Shown here one piece after another: positions 34,469 to 42,289 of a DNA stretch of 64,000 nt; position 1 is the first letter of the stretch; every line of letters starts with the position of its first letter. The notes under the pieces are model-generated. The model had not been told where the DNA came from and made no database searches. It saw nothing but the letters and a program-made list of their open reading frames with translations. This stretch comes from Cupriavidus sp. WKF15 (GTDB lineage: Bacteria; Pseudomonadota; Gammaproteobacteria; Burkholderiales; Burkholderiaceae), in contig NZ_CP119573.1 in NCBI RefSeq assembly GCF_029278605.1, forward strand, positions 186,001 through 250,000, given 5' to 3'. A program made the position numbers and the translations under genes.

Positions 34469-34514
34469 TCTGGCCCTGTCACAACCTGAAGCGGTCCGCA
34501 CCGACAGGAGGAAA

Positions 34515-34811
34515 ATGATGAAGCTCTATGTGGTTTCACTCGCGGCCGGCGTGCTCGTCGGCATCATCTACGCGCTGTTGCAGGTGCGCTCGCCCGCGCC
34601 GCCGGCGATCGCGCTGATCGGCCTGCTCGGCATGCTGATCGGCGAGCAGGTCGTGCCGACGGTGAAGCGGCTGGTCGCCGGCGAGCCCGTCACCGCCGCC
34701 TGGTTCCGCAGCGAATGCGTGCCCAAGATCACGGGCGCGCCGCCCAAGGCGGATGGCGCCGCCGACGCACCCGTCACGCTTGCGGCGCGTAGCAAGGACG
34801 GCGGGCAATGA
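34515..34811 (+). CDS. XapX domain-containing membrane protein (DUF1427)
   Basis: 98 residues starting ATG 34515 (ATGATG; the second ATG is possible) with AGGAGG at 34506-34511. Two hydrophobic helices (VVSLAAGVLVGIIYALLQV and AIALIGLLGMLIGEQVV), with the family motif RSPAPPAIALIGLLGMLIGEQ, define XapX. The soluble C-terminal half is alanine/lysine rich. The function is unknown. It follows the amidohydrolase gene by 46 bases, as if co-transcribed. Confidence 0.85.
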   Translation: MMKLYVVSLAAGVLVGIIYALLQVRSPAPPAIALIGLLGMLIGEQVVPTVKRLVAGEPVTAAWFRSECVPKITGAPPKADGAADAPVTLAARSKDGGQ

Positions 34812-34845
34812 GGCTGCGGCCGTACGGTTGGCACGGGCATCGGTG

Positions 34846-35964
34846 ATGGCCCGCACCGATCGCGTTGCGGCGCCCCGGTGCCTTGGCCGCGTCGTGGCAG
34901 CACTGTGCGCCATGGCCGCGGCGCCCGTGTACGCCGACAATGCCGTGACCGTCTATGGCCGGCTCAACACGGCCGCGGAGTATGTGACCGTGACCACGGC
35001 CACCGACGGCACCAAGCCAGGCGGGCTGTCGCGCCTCACCAATAACCGTTCGGTATTCGGCCTGCGCGGCGAAGAAGATCTCGGCTACGGACTCAAGGCG
35101 ATCTGGCAGGTCGAGAGCACGCTGTCGATCGACACCGGTGCCGGCCAGATCGCCGCGCGCGATACGCGGCTCGGCCTGCAGAGTCGCTACGGCACGCTGT
35201 TCATGGGCAACTGGGACACGCCCTATACCAGCTCGACCAAGGGCTACGATCCGTACTATCCGACCACGGCCGGCTATATGGCGCTGATGGGCAACGGCGC
35301 CGCGGCCACCACCGACAACGTCGAGAACACCAGCTCGTTCGACCGGCGCCAGAAGAACTCGCTGCACTACCAGACCCCGAAATGGAATGGCCTCGGTGGT
35401 GCCTTCGCGTGGGGGCTCCCTGAAGAACGGAACACCGTGCCGCGCAACCCCGCGCTGTATTCGTTCGCGGCGGCCTATGACCGCGGCCCGCTCAACCTGA
35501 CCCTGGCCTACGAGATCCACCACGCCTACCAGACCGCCGGCCGCAACGACGATGCGATCAAGGCCGGCGTGTCCTACCAGTTTCCCTCCACGCGCATCAG
35601 TGCCGCTTACGAGCGGCTGCACTACCGCACCGCCACCGGCGACCTGACGCGCAACAGCTACTACCTCGCGCTGGTGCAGCAGGCGGGGACCGGCAGCGTG
35701 CGAGCGGGCTTCACCTTCGCGTCCGACGGCGCGGGCAGCGCCACCGAGACCATCGGCTCGGTGCGCAGCGGCGCGCAGACCGGCGCGTTCCAGGTGACGG
35801 TCGGCTATGACTACCCGCTGTCCAAGCGCACCGCCGTCTATGCTTACTACAGCCGCATCAACAACCGCAGCAACGCTTCCTATGACTTTGCCATCAACAG
35901 CGTGGGCGTCCACGCGGGCGCGGATCCGCAGACCTTCGCGCTCGGCATGCGCCACAACTTCTGA
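34846..35964 (+). CDS. Outer-membrane porin, Porin_4 family
   Basis: 372 residues from ATG 34846. Signal peptide ...RVVAALCAMAAAPVYA is followed by DNAVTVYGRLNTAAEYV. SVFGLRGEEDLGYGLKAIWQVES, AARDTRLGLQSRYGTLFMGNWDTPY and the closing FALGMRHNF with terminal Phe complete a 16-strand betaproteobacterial porin. It lies 34 bases after the XapX gene and probably belongs to the same transcription unit, supplying the outer-membrane step for the exported amidohydrolase's substrate or product. Confidence 0.93.
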   Translation: MARTDRVAAPRCLGRVVAALCAMAAAPVYADNAVTVYGRLNTAAEYVTVTTATDGTKPGGLSRLTNNRSVFGLRGEEDLGYGLKAIWQVESTLSIDTGAGQIAARDTRLGLQSRYGTLFMGNWDTPYTSSTKGYDPYYPTTAGYMALMGNGAAATTDNVENTSSFDRRQKNSLHYQTPKWNGLGGAFAWGLPEERNTVPRNPALYSFAAAYDRGPLNLTLAYEIHHAYQTAGRNDDAIKAGVSYQFPSTRISAAYERLHYRTATGDLTRNSYYLALVQQAGTGSVRAGFTFASDGAGSATETIGSVRSGAQTGAFQVTVGYDYPLSKRTAVYAYYSRINNRSNASYDFAINSVGVHAGADPQTFALGMRHNF

Positions 35965-35967
35965 CGG

Positions 35968-36714
35968 ATGTACCGCGCGACGGAGACCGCATTGAGCACC
36001 GTACAGCCGCCCGCCAGTGCCGCCGCCTCACCGGGACCCGCTACCGGCTGCATCCTCGCGTTTGTCGCGGGCTTTGTGGATGTGGTCGGGTTCATCTCGC
36101 TGTTCGGCCTGTTCACGGCGCATGTCACGGGCAACTTCATCATGATCGGCGTGGATGTCACGGGCAATGCCCCGGGCCTGCTGTCCAAGCTGCTCGCGCT
36201 GCCGGCCTTCGTTCTGGCCGTCGCGGCGACGCGGCTGGCTGAAGTGCGCATCGCCAGGACCGGCCGTTCCCCGGTCGCCCCGCTGCTGCTGACCGAAGCC
36301 GCGCTGCTGGCGCTGTTCATGGCCGCCAGCCTGCATGCCGCGCCGGTCACCGATCCGTCCGCCCCAGCGGCAATTGTGGCCGGCATGCTGGCCGTCGTGG
36401 CCATGGGCCTCCAGAACGCGATGTCGCGCACGTCGCTCAGCGAGCTTGGCCCGACCACGATCATGACGGGCAATACGACGCAGATCGTCATTGACCTCGT
36501 CGACCTGCCGTCCGCTTCCGGAACGCAGCGCGACGCGATCCGGCGCCGGCTCCGCAAGATGGGGCCGGCCCTGGCCGCTTTCGCGCTCGGCGCCATCCTC
36601 GGTGCGCTCGGCTATGCCTGGCTTTCGGTCTGGTGCGTGCTGCTGCCGACCGTGCTGCTCGTCACGGTCGGCATTCCCGCCTGGCGGCGCGGCCAGGCAT
36701 CCGCGGCAGGCTGA
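35968..36714 (+). CDS. DUF1275/YoaK-family membrane protein
   Basis: 248 residues with about six hydrophobic segments. The N-terminal FVAGFVDVVGFISLFGLFTAHVTGNFIMIG is the DUF1275 signature, and later GLQNAMSRTSLSELGPTTIMTGNTTQIVIDL is the second conserved block. The function is unknown; the family is a small integral inner-membrane group. It starts 3 bases after the porin stop, so it is likely co-transcribed. Confidence 0.9.
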   Translation: MYRATETALSTVQPPASAAASPGPATGCILAFVAGFVDVVGFISLFGLFTAHVTGNFIMIGVDVTGNAPGLLSKLLALPAFVLAVAATRLAEVRIARTGRSPVAPLLLTEAALLALFMAASLHAAPVTDPSAPAAIVAGMLAVVAMGLQNAMSRTSLSELGPTTIMTGNTTQIVIDLVDLPSASGTQRDAIRRRLRKMGPALAAFALGAILGALGYAWLSVWCVLLPTVLLVTVGIPAWRRGQASAAG

Positions 36715-36745
36715 ACGGCGGGCAGCGAGCCCTGGGGCAAGCCAG

Positions 36746-37939
36746 GTGCCAGACAACCGCACCGCGATCCTCTTCGGCGCCTTTGACCGCCATAACTTCG
36801 GCGACCTGCTGCTGGCGCATATCGCGGCGCACGGATTGACGGGGCGCCCCTTGCATTATTGCGGCCTGGCGGAGCGAGACCTGTCGGCCTGCGGCGGCCA
36901 CAAGGTGCAGGCACTGGCGCGGGTGGCCGAGCGCTTGGGTGGCACGCCGGTCGATATCGTCCACGTCGGCGGCGAGATCCTGACCTGCAGCGCATGGGAG
37001 GCCGCCGTGATGCTGCTGCCCGCAAGCCAGGCCCCCGCAGTGGTCGCGCGGCTCGATGCCGATCCGGCCGGGCGCGCGGCCTGGGCGCAAGCGCGGCTCG
37101 GACTGCCGGACCTTGCGCCCTACCTGCTACCCGGCGGCCTGTTCGCCAATGCCGCGAAGGTGAGCTACCGCGCCGTCGGCGGCATCGACCTCGATCGGCT
37201 GGAACCTGCCATGCGCGGCGAAGTGGTGGCCAAGCTGAAGGCCGCCGCGCGCGTCGGCGTGCGCGACCGGCAAACCCACGCCATGCTGGAATCCGCGGGT
37301 ATCCATTGCGGCCTGGAGCCTGACCCGGCGGTGATGGTGGCCGAGCTGTTCGCGCCGCGCATCCGCCAGCACGCCCGGCATGGCGAACCGGCCGGCGTGA
37401 TCGCCGCATTTCCGCGCGGCTACCTGGCCGTGCAATGCAGCGCCGACTTCGGCGACGACGACACGTTGGCGGCGCTCGCCCGTCAACTCGAACAACTGGC
37501 CCGCGCGCAGGATCTCGGCATCGTACTGTTCCGCGCGGGCGCCGCGCCCTGGCATGACGACCTCGACGTCTACCGGCGGCTGGCGGCGCGCATGCCCCGC
37601 ACGCGTGTCGCCATCTTTGCCTCGCTCAACCTGTGGGACATCTGCGCGCTGCTTGCCCACGGCCGCGGCTTCGCCGGCAGCAGCCTGCATGGCGGCATTG
37701 TCGCCACCGCCCTGGCATTGCCGCACGTGGGCCTGCTGCGCCCGGGACAATCGCTCGCGTCAAGCAAGCAGGCTGCCTTCGGCGCGACCTGGGGCACTGC
37801 CGGCGCACCGGCGGCAGTGCCGGTCGACGCGCTTGCGTCCGGCATGGCTCAAGCCATGGCTACCGAACCGGCACGGCGCGAGGCACTGGCCCGGACCCTG
37901 GTGCAGGCCGGCCGGGCGAGCCTCGCGGCGGGCCAGTGA
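36746..37939 (+). CDS. Polysaccharide pyruvyl transferase-family protein
   Basis: 397 residues from GTG 36746; the frame is open further upstream but overlaps the DUF1275 gene. Family landmarks are ILFGAFDRHNFGDLLLAHIAAHGL, VDIVHVGGEIL, YRAVGGIDL, RVGVRDRQTHAMLESAGI and FAGSSLHGGIVATALALPHVGL. The family transfers pyruvate from PEP to sugars of exopolysaccharides or peptidoglycan-linked polymers. There are no glycosyltransferase or polysaccharide genes nearby, so the acceptor is unknown. The start lacks a good Shine-Dalgarno. Confidence 0.85.
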   Translation: MPDNRTAILFGAFDRHNFGDLLLAHIAAHGLTGRPLHYCGLAERDLSACGGHKVQALARVAERLGGTPVDIVHVGGEILTCSAWEAAVMLLPASQAPAVVARLDADPAGRAAWAQARLGLPDLAPYLLPGGLFANAAKVSYRAVGGIDLDRLEPAMRGEVVAKLKAAARVGVRDRQTHAMLESAGIHCGLEPDPAVMVAELFAPRIRQHARHGEPAGVIAAFPRGYLAVQCSADFGDDDTLAALARQLEQLARAQDLGIVLFRAGAAPWHDDLDVYRRLAARMPRTRVAIFASLNLWDICALLAHGRGFAGSSLHGGIVATALALPHVGLLRPGQSLASSKQAAFGATWGTAGAPAAVPVDALASGMAQAMATEPARREALARTLVQAGRASLAAGQ

Positions 37940-37950
37940 TACACCAGCCG

Positions 37951-38976
37951 TCACACGCGCTCGACACGCACGAAGAACTCCACGCCCTCCTCGGTGCTGT
38001 CCATCGACTGGCCGAACGTGATCCAGCCGTGACTGCGCAGCATGACGTCGTCGCGACGCAGGATGAAACCCTCTTCGCCATCGATGGTGACATAGGTGCC
38101 GTTCGAACTCCGGTCGACCAGCACATAGCGGCCCCCGCGCGTCTCCACGGTGGCCTGGAAACGCGAGGCTCGCCGGTCCGACACCACGATCGTCATGCTG
38201 CTGTCACGACCGATGGTGACCGGCGGCGAGGCAAGACTCATTTCCACCACCACCGAGCGGTAGCGCAGTGTGAGGAATACCGTGCAGGCGGTCCTGGGGC
38301 TTTCGGTGTCGATCAGGGTCAGGTCGGTGGCCTGCTGCCAGATCGCCTCGAACAACTCGACCGGCTGCTCGCGGCCGCGCACCTGTGTCGGGTACAGGTA
38401 GCGCGTGGTCTGGCGCAGCCAGTCCGGAAGCTGCTCCACGGATTCCGCGCTGGTGATGATCTGTCCGCGCGACGCCAGCTTGCATAATCGCGCGGCAAGG
38501 TTGACGGTATCGCCGAACACGTCGCCCGATGCATCGGCAAGCACCGGGCCATGGTGGAAGCCGATATGGATCGACATCGGCACACCGGACACCGGCGGCA
38601 GCTGGGACACTGCAAGCTGCATGTCGAGCGCGGCCTGCAGGGCGCGCTCCGCCGCCGGGAACAGCACCATGATCTCGTCACCGATGGTCTTCACGATGCG
38701 CCCGCCGGCGTCCTCGGAGCAGGACCGCATGACGCCGAGGCATCGCGCGACCGCGGCCATGGCCGCCGCATTGCCGGCCACCTCGTACAGCCTGGTGCTG
38801 CCGCTGAGGTCGGCGAACATTACCGACCCATCCGACACCTCATTAAGCGGTTCCCGGTCCATATGCGCCCCGGCTTGCCCGTCCGTGGCGGCGGGCCGGG
38901 TCCTCATTGCAGTCACGCGATCGCGCAATGCTGGAATTCTGGCACCGCGGCCGGCGATGCTCAACCTGAATGGCAT
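37951..38976 (-). CDS. Class III nucleotide cyclase with C-terminal FHA domain
   Basis: Up to 341 residues; ATG 38907 or 38862 could be the true start and none has a strong Shine-Dalgarno. The cyclase catalytic domain shows SVMFADLSGSTRLYEVAG (metal Asp), RIVKTIGDEIMVLFPAAERAL (second metal Asp and substrate Lys), and GDVFGDTVNLAARLCKLASRGQIITS. The C-terminal FHA domain shows VTIGRDSSMTIVVSDRRASRF and LVDRSSNGTYVTIDG, which bind phosphothreonine. There is no membrane segment, so it is a soluble cyclase switched or located by a phosphorylated partner. No kinase gene is adjacent. Confidence 0.9.
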   Translation of the reverse strand: MPFRLSIAGRGARIPALRDRVTAMRTRPAATDGQAGAHMDREPLNEVSDGSVMFADLSGSTRLYEVAGNAAAMAAVARCLGVMRSCSEDAGGRIVKTIGDEIMVLFPAAERALQAALDMQLAVSQLPPVSGVPMSIHIGFHHGPVLADASGDVFGDTVNLAARLCKLASRGQIITSAESVEQLPDWLRQTTRYLYPTQVRGREQPVELFEAIWQQATDLTLIDTESPRTACTVFLTLRYRSVVVEMSLASPPVTIGRDSSMTIVVSDRRASRFQATVETRGGRYVLVDRSSNGTYVTIDGEEGFILRRDDVMLRSHGWITFGQSMDSTEEGVEFFVRVERV

Positions 38977-39044
38977 GCCCCGGCGCGCGCGCAGCCATGG
39001 CCGGGTTCCGCCAGCCTGCTCGGCTAACCCCGTCAGCTAAACCG

Positions 39045-39755
39045 TCAGCTCAACCCGTCCAGCACGAGATGCTGCCCATGCACCGACGCCGCCGCATCGG
39101 AAGCCAGCATCGACACCATCCGCGCCGCGGACCCGGTCGACACCCAGCGCGCAGGATCCGCATCCGGCATGTCGCGCCGGTTGGCCGGCGTATCGAGCAC
39201 GCTCGGTGCAATGCTATTGACGTTGATGCCGGCACCGCGCACCTCGCGCGACAAGCTCTCGACCAGACGCTGCAGTGCGCTCTTCGATGCGCAATACGCG
39301 CCCATGGCGGCGACGCCCGCCGAAGCACTGCGTGCCGTGACGGCGACGACCTTGCCGCTGCCCCGCGCCAGCATGCCAGGAATGAACGGACGCGTCACGG
39401 CAATGAATGACCACGCGTTCAGGTCCATCATCCGCATCCACGTTTCACGGCTGATGTCTTGCGTGGCTTCGCCCATCTCGAAGCCGCCGGCTACGTGGAC
39501 CACGACGTCCACGGCGCCGAACGTGCCGAGGATGTCCGCGCCGACCTGCGCCATGGCGGTCTCGGACGTGACATCGGCCTCGCGCAGCAGCATGCCGCCA
39601 TCACCATCAGGGTGCGCGAAGACGCTTTGCAGGTGCTGCAGCTTGTGGTCGATCAGGGCCAGGCGGCAGCCCTCCCCTGCGAAACGGCTGGCCACTGCGC
39701 GGCCCAGCGCCCCCGCGGCCCCGGTGATCACGACATGACGAACGGCGGCTTCCAT
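39045..39755 (-). CDS. Short-chain dehydrogenase/reductase
   Basis: 236 residues from ATG 39755, supported by AGGGGAG 8 bases upstream. The cofactor loop is VITGAAGALGRAVASRFAGEG and D at ALIDHK favours NAD. The catalytic Ser and Tyr-x3-Lys are in VVAVTARSASAGVAAMGAYCASKSAL. A conserved INVNSIAPSVLDTPANR follows. The substrate is unknown. It is divergent from the RhtA-like exporter gene and stands alone. Confidence 0.9.
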   Translation of the reverse strand: MEAAVRHVVITGAAGALGRAVASRFAGEGCRLALIDHKLQHLQSVFAHPDGDGGMLLREADVTSETAMAQVGADILGTFGAVDVVVHVAGGFEMGEATQDISRETWMRMMDLNAWSFIAVTRPFIPGMLARGSGKVVAVTARSASAGVAAMGAYCASKSALQRLVESLSREVRGAGINVNSIAPSVLDTPANRRDMPDADPARWVSTGSAARMVSMLASDAAASVHGQHLVLDGLS

Positions 39756-39820
39756 GTTCCGGCTCCCCTGGCAATGGACTGACTCCACCATAGTCGGGCA
39801 GCGCGGAAAGGGAAATCCGG

Positions 39821-40795
39821 ATGTCGCCCGAACTGTACAGAACGGAATCCTTGCACCCGTCTATGGCGCCCGGCGCGCGCATGGCGCAAGATGCGGCTGC
39901 ATCACTCCAACAGGATCTCCAATTGCCCCTGAACCGCCTGCGGCAACGCGCCACCCTTCTCGCCGTCGTGGCACTGACCGGCTCGATGGCCTCCCTGTGC
40001 ATCGGCACCTCGTTTGCCAAGTCGCTGTTCTCCGCGCTCGGGGCGCAGGGCACCACCGCGTTGCGCGTGAGCTTTTCGGCGCTGATCCTGCTGGCCGTCT
40101 GGCGCCCGTGGCGGATTCCGCTTTCGGCCGCCAATGCGCGGGCCATCGCCCTGTATGGTGCCGCGCTGGGCGCGACCAACCTGCTGTTCTATATGTCGCT
40201 GCGCACCATTCCGCTCGGGCTGGCGATTGCCATCGAATTCACCGGCCCGCTCGCCGTGGCGGTGCTGTCGTCGCGGCGCGCCATCGATTTCCTGTGGATC
40301 GCGTTTGCCGTCACCGGGCTGCTGTTGCTGCTGCCGCTAGGCGAGGCCGCTACCCACCTGGACCCCGTCGGCATCGGCTTTGCGCTGGCGGCGGGCGTCG
40401 GCTGGGCGCTCTATATCATCTTCGGCCAGCGCGCCGGCAACGCGCACGGCGGCCAGGCCACCTCGCTCGGGCTGACCATGGCGGCGCTGGTGGTGCTGCC
40501 GTTCGGCCTGGCCCACGCCGGCACGGCCATGTTCAGCCCGCCGCTACTGCTCGCGGGGCTGGCCGTGGGCGTGCTGTCCAGCGCCATTCCCTATTCGCTC
40601 GAAATGGTGGCGCTCAAGCGCCTGCCGCGGCGCACCTTCGGCATCCTGCTCAGCATGGAACCCGCCATGGGCGCGCTGGCCGGCCTGGTGTTCCTCCATG
40701 AGCAGCTCAGCATGATCCAGTGGCTCGCGATTGCCAGCATCATCGTGGCTTCGATCGGCTGCACGGCCACTGCGCGCGGCAAGACTGCCGGCTGA
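39821..40795 (+). CDS. EamA/RhtA-type small-molecule exporter (10 TM)
   Basis: Up to 324 residues; ATG 39863 or 39881 are possible later starts. About ten hydrophobic helices in two EamA repeats. The RhtA-like features are SFAKSLFSALGAQGTTALRVSFSALIL, LGATNLLFYMSLRTIPLGLAIAIEFTGPL and LKRLPRRTFGILLSMEPAMGALAGLVFLHEQLS. RhtA exports threonine and homoserine; the exact substrate here is an inference. Confidence 0.87.
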   Translation: MSPELYRTESLHPSMAPGARMAQDAAASLQQDLQLPLNRLRQRATLLAVVALTGSMASLCIGTSFAKSLFSALGAQGTTALRVSFSALILLAVWRPWRIPLSAANARAIALYGAALGATNLLFYMSLRTIPLGLAIAIEFTGPLAVAVLSSRRAIDFLWIAFAVTGLLLLLPLGEAATHLDPVGIGFALAAGVGWALYIIFGQRAGNAHGGQATSLGLTMAALVVLPFGLAHAGTAMFSPPLLLAGLAVGVLSSAIPYSLEMVALKRLPRRTFGILLSMEPAMGALAGLVFLHEQLSMIQWLAIASIIVASIGCTATARGKTAG

Positions 40796-40801
40796 AGATT
40801 T

Positions 40802-40826
40802 CCGGCGCGTCGAGTAGCGGCGCCGG
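40802..40826. terminator. Hairpin between convergent exporter and GNAT genes
   Basis: CCGGCGC (40802-40808) and GCGCCGG (40820-40826) form a 7-bp stem in the 37-base gap between two convergent genes. There is no long T-run on either side, only ATTT before it, so it is a weak terminator call. Confidence 0.35.
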
Positions 40827-40832
40827 CCCGGC

Positions 40833-41450
40833 TCAGCGGGCGCCGAACCAGTCGGCCGGCAGCCGCTGGCCGGCTTCCGCGCCCGCGGTCCCGAACGCAA
40901 GCGTGGCCTCATGCAGCAAGCTGTCTTCGGGATTGCGCCGGCAGCTGAAGCCCAGACCGCGCAGGATGGCCAGCATGCGCCGGTTCTCGCTGAGCACATC
41001 GCCACGCATGCAGCGCAGCCCCGCTGCCCGTGCCAGTTGCAGCAGCCTGCCGATCAGGCGGCGGCCAAGGCCCTGACCTTGCCAGGCATCGGCCACGAGC
41101 ACGGCGAATTCCGCCGTGCCATGGCTGGTCACCACGAACTGGCCGTTAGCGATCACCGCTTCGGCGCCACCGTCAGCGCTCGGCGCCGTCACCACAAGGG
41201 CCACGCCACCCGCGCCAGCCGTGACCAGCCCCTCTACAATCCCATCGGCCACGCGGCCGCCCGTCAGGAAGCGGAAGTAGCGGCTTTCGCGCGACAGGCC
41301 TTCGACCATGCCGCGTACCGCCGCACCGTCCTCAGCCTTGGCCACGCGCAACGTCACCTGCTCGCCGCGCCGCAGCTTCCAGTTCTCATTGACCACTGGC
41401 TGTGACGCCCGCGCCGCCATCCCTGCCCATGTTCCGACCATTGCCGCCAC
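40833..41450 (-). CDS. GNAT-family acetyltransferase
   Basis: 205 residues. The N-terminal arm is LRRGEQVTLRVAKAEDGAAVRGMVEGLSRES. The acetyl-CoA loop is VADAWQGQGLGRRLIGRLLQLA (Q-x-x-G-x-G/A), and the closing part is GLRCMRGDVLSENRRMLAILRGLGF. The pattern resembles the C-terminal GNAT module of Pat/Pka-type protein acetyltransferases, but it could acetylate a small molecule. The start may be the ATG at 41420. It is divergent from the HxlR regulator gene and its promoter overlaps the presumed HxlR operators. Confidence 0.87.
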   Translation of the reverse strand: MAAMVGTWAGMAARASQPVVNENWKLRRGEQVTLRVAKAEDGAAVRGMVEGLSRESRYFRFLTGGRVADGIVEGLVTAGAGGVALVVTAPSADGGAEAVIANGQFVVTSHGTAEFAVLVADAWQGQGLGRRLIGRLLQLARAAGLRCMRGDVLSENRRMLAILRGLGFSCRRNPEDSLLHEATLAFGTAGAEAGQRLPADWFGAR

Positions 41451-41451
41451 C

Positions 41452-41513
41452 CTGACTTCATGATTTGTAGTCAGAGTATAGGCAAACAGCTGACTTTTGC
41501 AAATGAAGTCAGC
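41452..41513. promoter_or_regulatory. Two inverted-repeat operators between GNAT and HxlR genes
   Basis: CTGACT-N11-AGTCAG (41452-41474) and GCTGACTT-N9-AAGTCAGC (41489-41513) are two related palindromes in the 82-base divergent promoter. The half-site TGACTT matches the GACTT-type half-sites of HxlR proteins. The regulator would control both genes from here. Confidence 0.6.
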
Positions 41514-41532
41514 ATGCTATGCTCAGTGCATC

Positions 41533-42000
41533 ATGAAAGCCGCCACCCCTGACCTTCGCGATTGTTCGATCGCCTCCACGCTGTCGCTGATCGGCGAAAA
41601 GTGGACGATCCTGATCCTGCGCGACGTCTTCCATGGCGTGAACCGCTTTGATGACTTCCTGCGCCGGCTGGAATGTTCGCCCGCCGTCCTCTCCGCCCGC
41701 CTGAAGACGCTGACCGAGGCCGGTTTGCTGCGCCGGGTCGGCTACAAGGAGCCGGGCGAGCGCGAGCGCTTCGAGTACCGGCCGACCCGCGCCGCTGTGG
41801 AACTGCTGCCGGTGCTGGTCGGGCTGATGCAATGGGGCGACCGCCACCTGGCGGCCAACGGCACCGGGCCGGTGGAAATCCGCTCGCGCCGCAATGGCCA
41901 GCGTGTCAGTGCGGCACTGGTCGACGAAGAAGGCCAGCCCGTGTCTCCGTCCGACATGACCGTCATTCGGCTCACGCCACCAGGCACGCCCCAGGACTGA
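41533..42000 (+). CDS. HxlR-family winged-helix transcriptional regulator
   Basis: 155 residues from ATG 41533 (MKAATPDLRDCSIASTLSLIGEKWTILILRD); an upstream in-frame start at 41497 lies inside the operator. The HxlR signature is complete: a redox-capable Cys near the N-terminus (RDCSIA), GEKWTILILRDVFHGVNRFDDFLRRLECSPAVLSARLKTL, and GLLRRVGYKEPGERERFEY. It probably represses the divergent GNAT gene and itself. Confidence 0.92.
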   Translation: MKAATPDLRDCSIASTLSLIGEKWTILILRDVFHGVNRFDDFLRRLECSPAVLSARLKTLTEAGLLRRVGYKEPGERERFEYRPTRAAVELLPVLVGLMQWGDRHLAANGTGPVEIRSRRNGQRVSAALVDEEGQPVSPSDMTVIRLTPPGTPQD

Positions 42001-42033
42001 TTCCCGGCCAGCACCGCGGCGACACATTGCAGC

Positions 42034-42091
42034 GCACCATCACTGTGCCGCGCCGGCGGCTACGCCCCATCGGGGCGCACCAGCACGGTCC
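42034..42091 (+). promoter_or_regulatory. Two NtrC-like binding sites
   Basis: GCAC-N7-GTGC (42034-42048) matches the NtrC core exactly. GCAC-N7-GTCC (42077-42091) matches with one change. Their centres lie about 127 and 84 bases upstream of the predicted sigma-54 start, a normal enhancer distance. Confidence 0.6.
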
Positions 42092-42141
42092 GTACCCTGC
42101 CCATTTGCCGCGAAATACCCCGTTCATCATCACTTCGCCCC

Positions 42142-42156
42142 TGGCACAGCGCTTGC
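42142..42156 (+). promoter_or_regulatory. Sigma-54 (RpoN) promoter of the nitrate assimilation operon
   Basis: TGGCAC-N5-TTGC, a full match to the -24/-12 consensus with GG and GC ten bases apart. The expected transcription start, about 12 bases downstream, falls at 42168, the first base of the leader hairpin. Confidence 0.8.
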
Positions 42157-42167
42157 GTAAATGACGC

Positions 42168-42191
42168 GGGCGGATCAACGGCGATCCGCCC
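42168..42191 (+). promoter_or_regulatory. ANTAR-type hexaloop hairpin at the 5' end of the nas leader
   Basis: A 9-bp perfect stem (GGGCGGATC with GATCCGCCC) closes the hexaloop AACGGC. The loop has A at position 1 and G at position 4, the hallmark of RNA bound by ANTAR antiterminators such as NasR and NasT. It begins at the predicted transcription start. Confidence 0.7.
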
Positions 42192-42202
42192 ACCCCACAA
42201 GC

Positions 42203-42229
42203 GCGGCGGCTATCCCATGTAGCCGCTGT
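42203..42229 (+). promoter_or_regulatory. Second leader hairpin
   Basis: GCGGCTA (42206-42212) pairs with TAGCCGC (42220-42226), extendable by G-U pairs to 42203/42229. The loop is 7 bases (TCCCATG) and lacks the A1/G4 hexaloop pattern, so it is either a diverged second ANTAR hairpin or a spacer stem. Confidence 0.5.
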
Positions 42230-42238
42230 CTGGACAAC

Positions 42239-42289
42239 GGCGTCCCCTGAACCGGCCTCACCCCGGTTTGCGGGACGCCATTTGTTTTT
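42239..42289 (+). terminator. Leader terminator before the nitrate transporter gene
   Basis: GGCGTCCC (42239-42246) pairs with GGGACGCC (42272-42279), with an inner ACCGG/CCGGT stem, followed by ATTTGTTTTT. It lies 38 bases before the first gene and would stop transcription unless antitermination occurs. Confidence 0.8.

Noticed and set aside
31514..34501. A minus-strand open frame of about 995 codons opposite the isochorismatase and amidohydrolase genes
   Set aside because: Antisense shadow of two genes with clear active-site motifs; the translation is low-complexity.
42203..42229. Second nas leader hairpin as a canonical ANTAR hexaloop
   Set aside because: The loop is 7 bases (TCCCATG) without the A1/G4 pattern, so it is listed only as a second hairpin.
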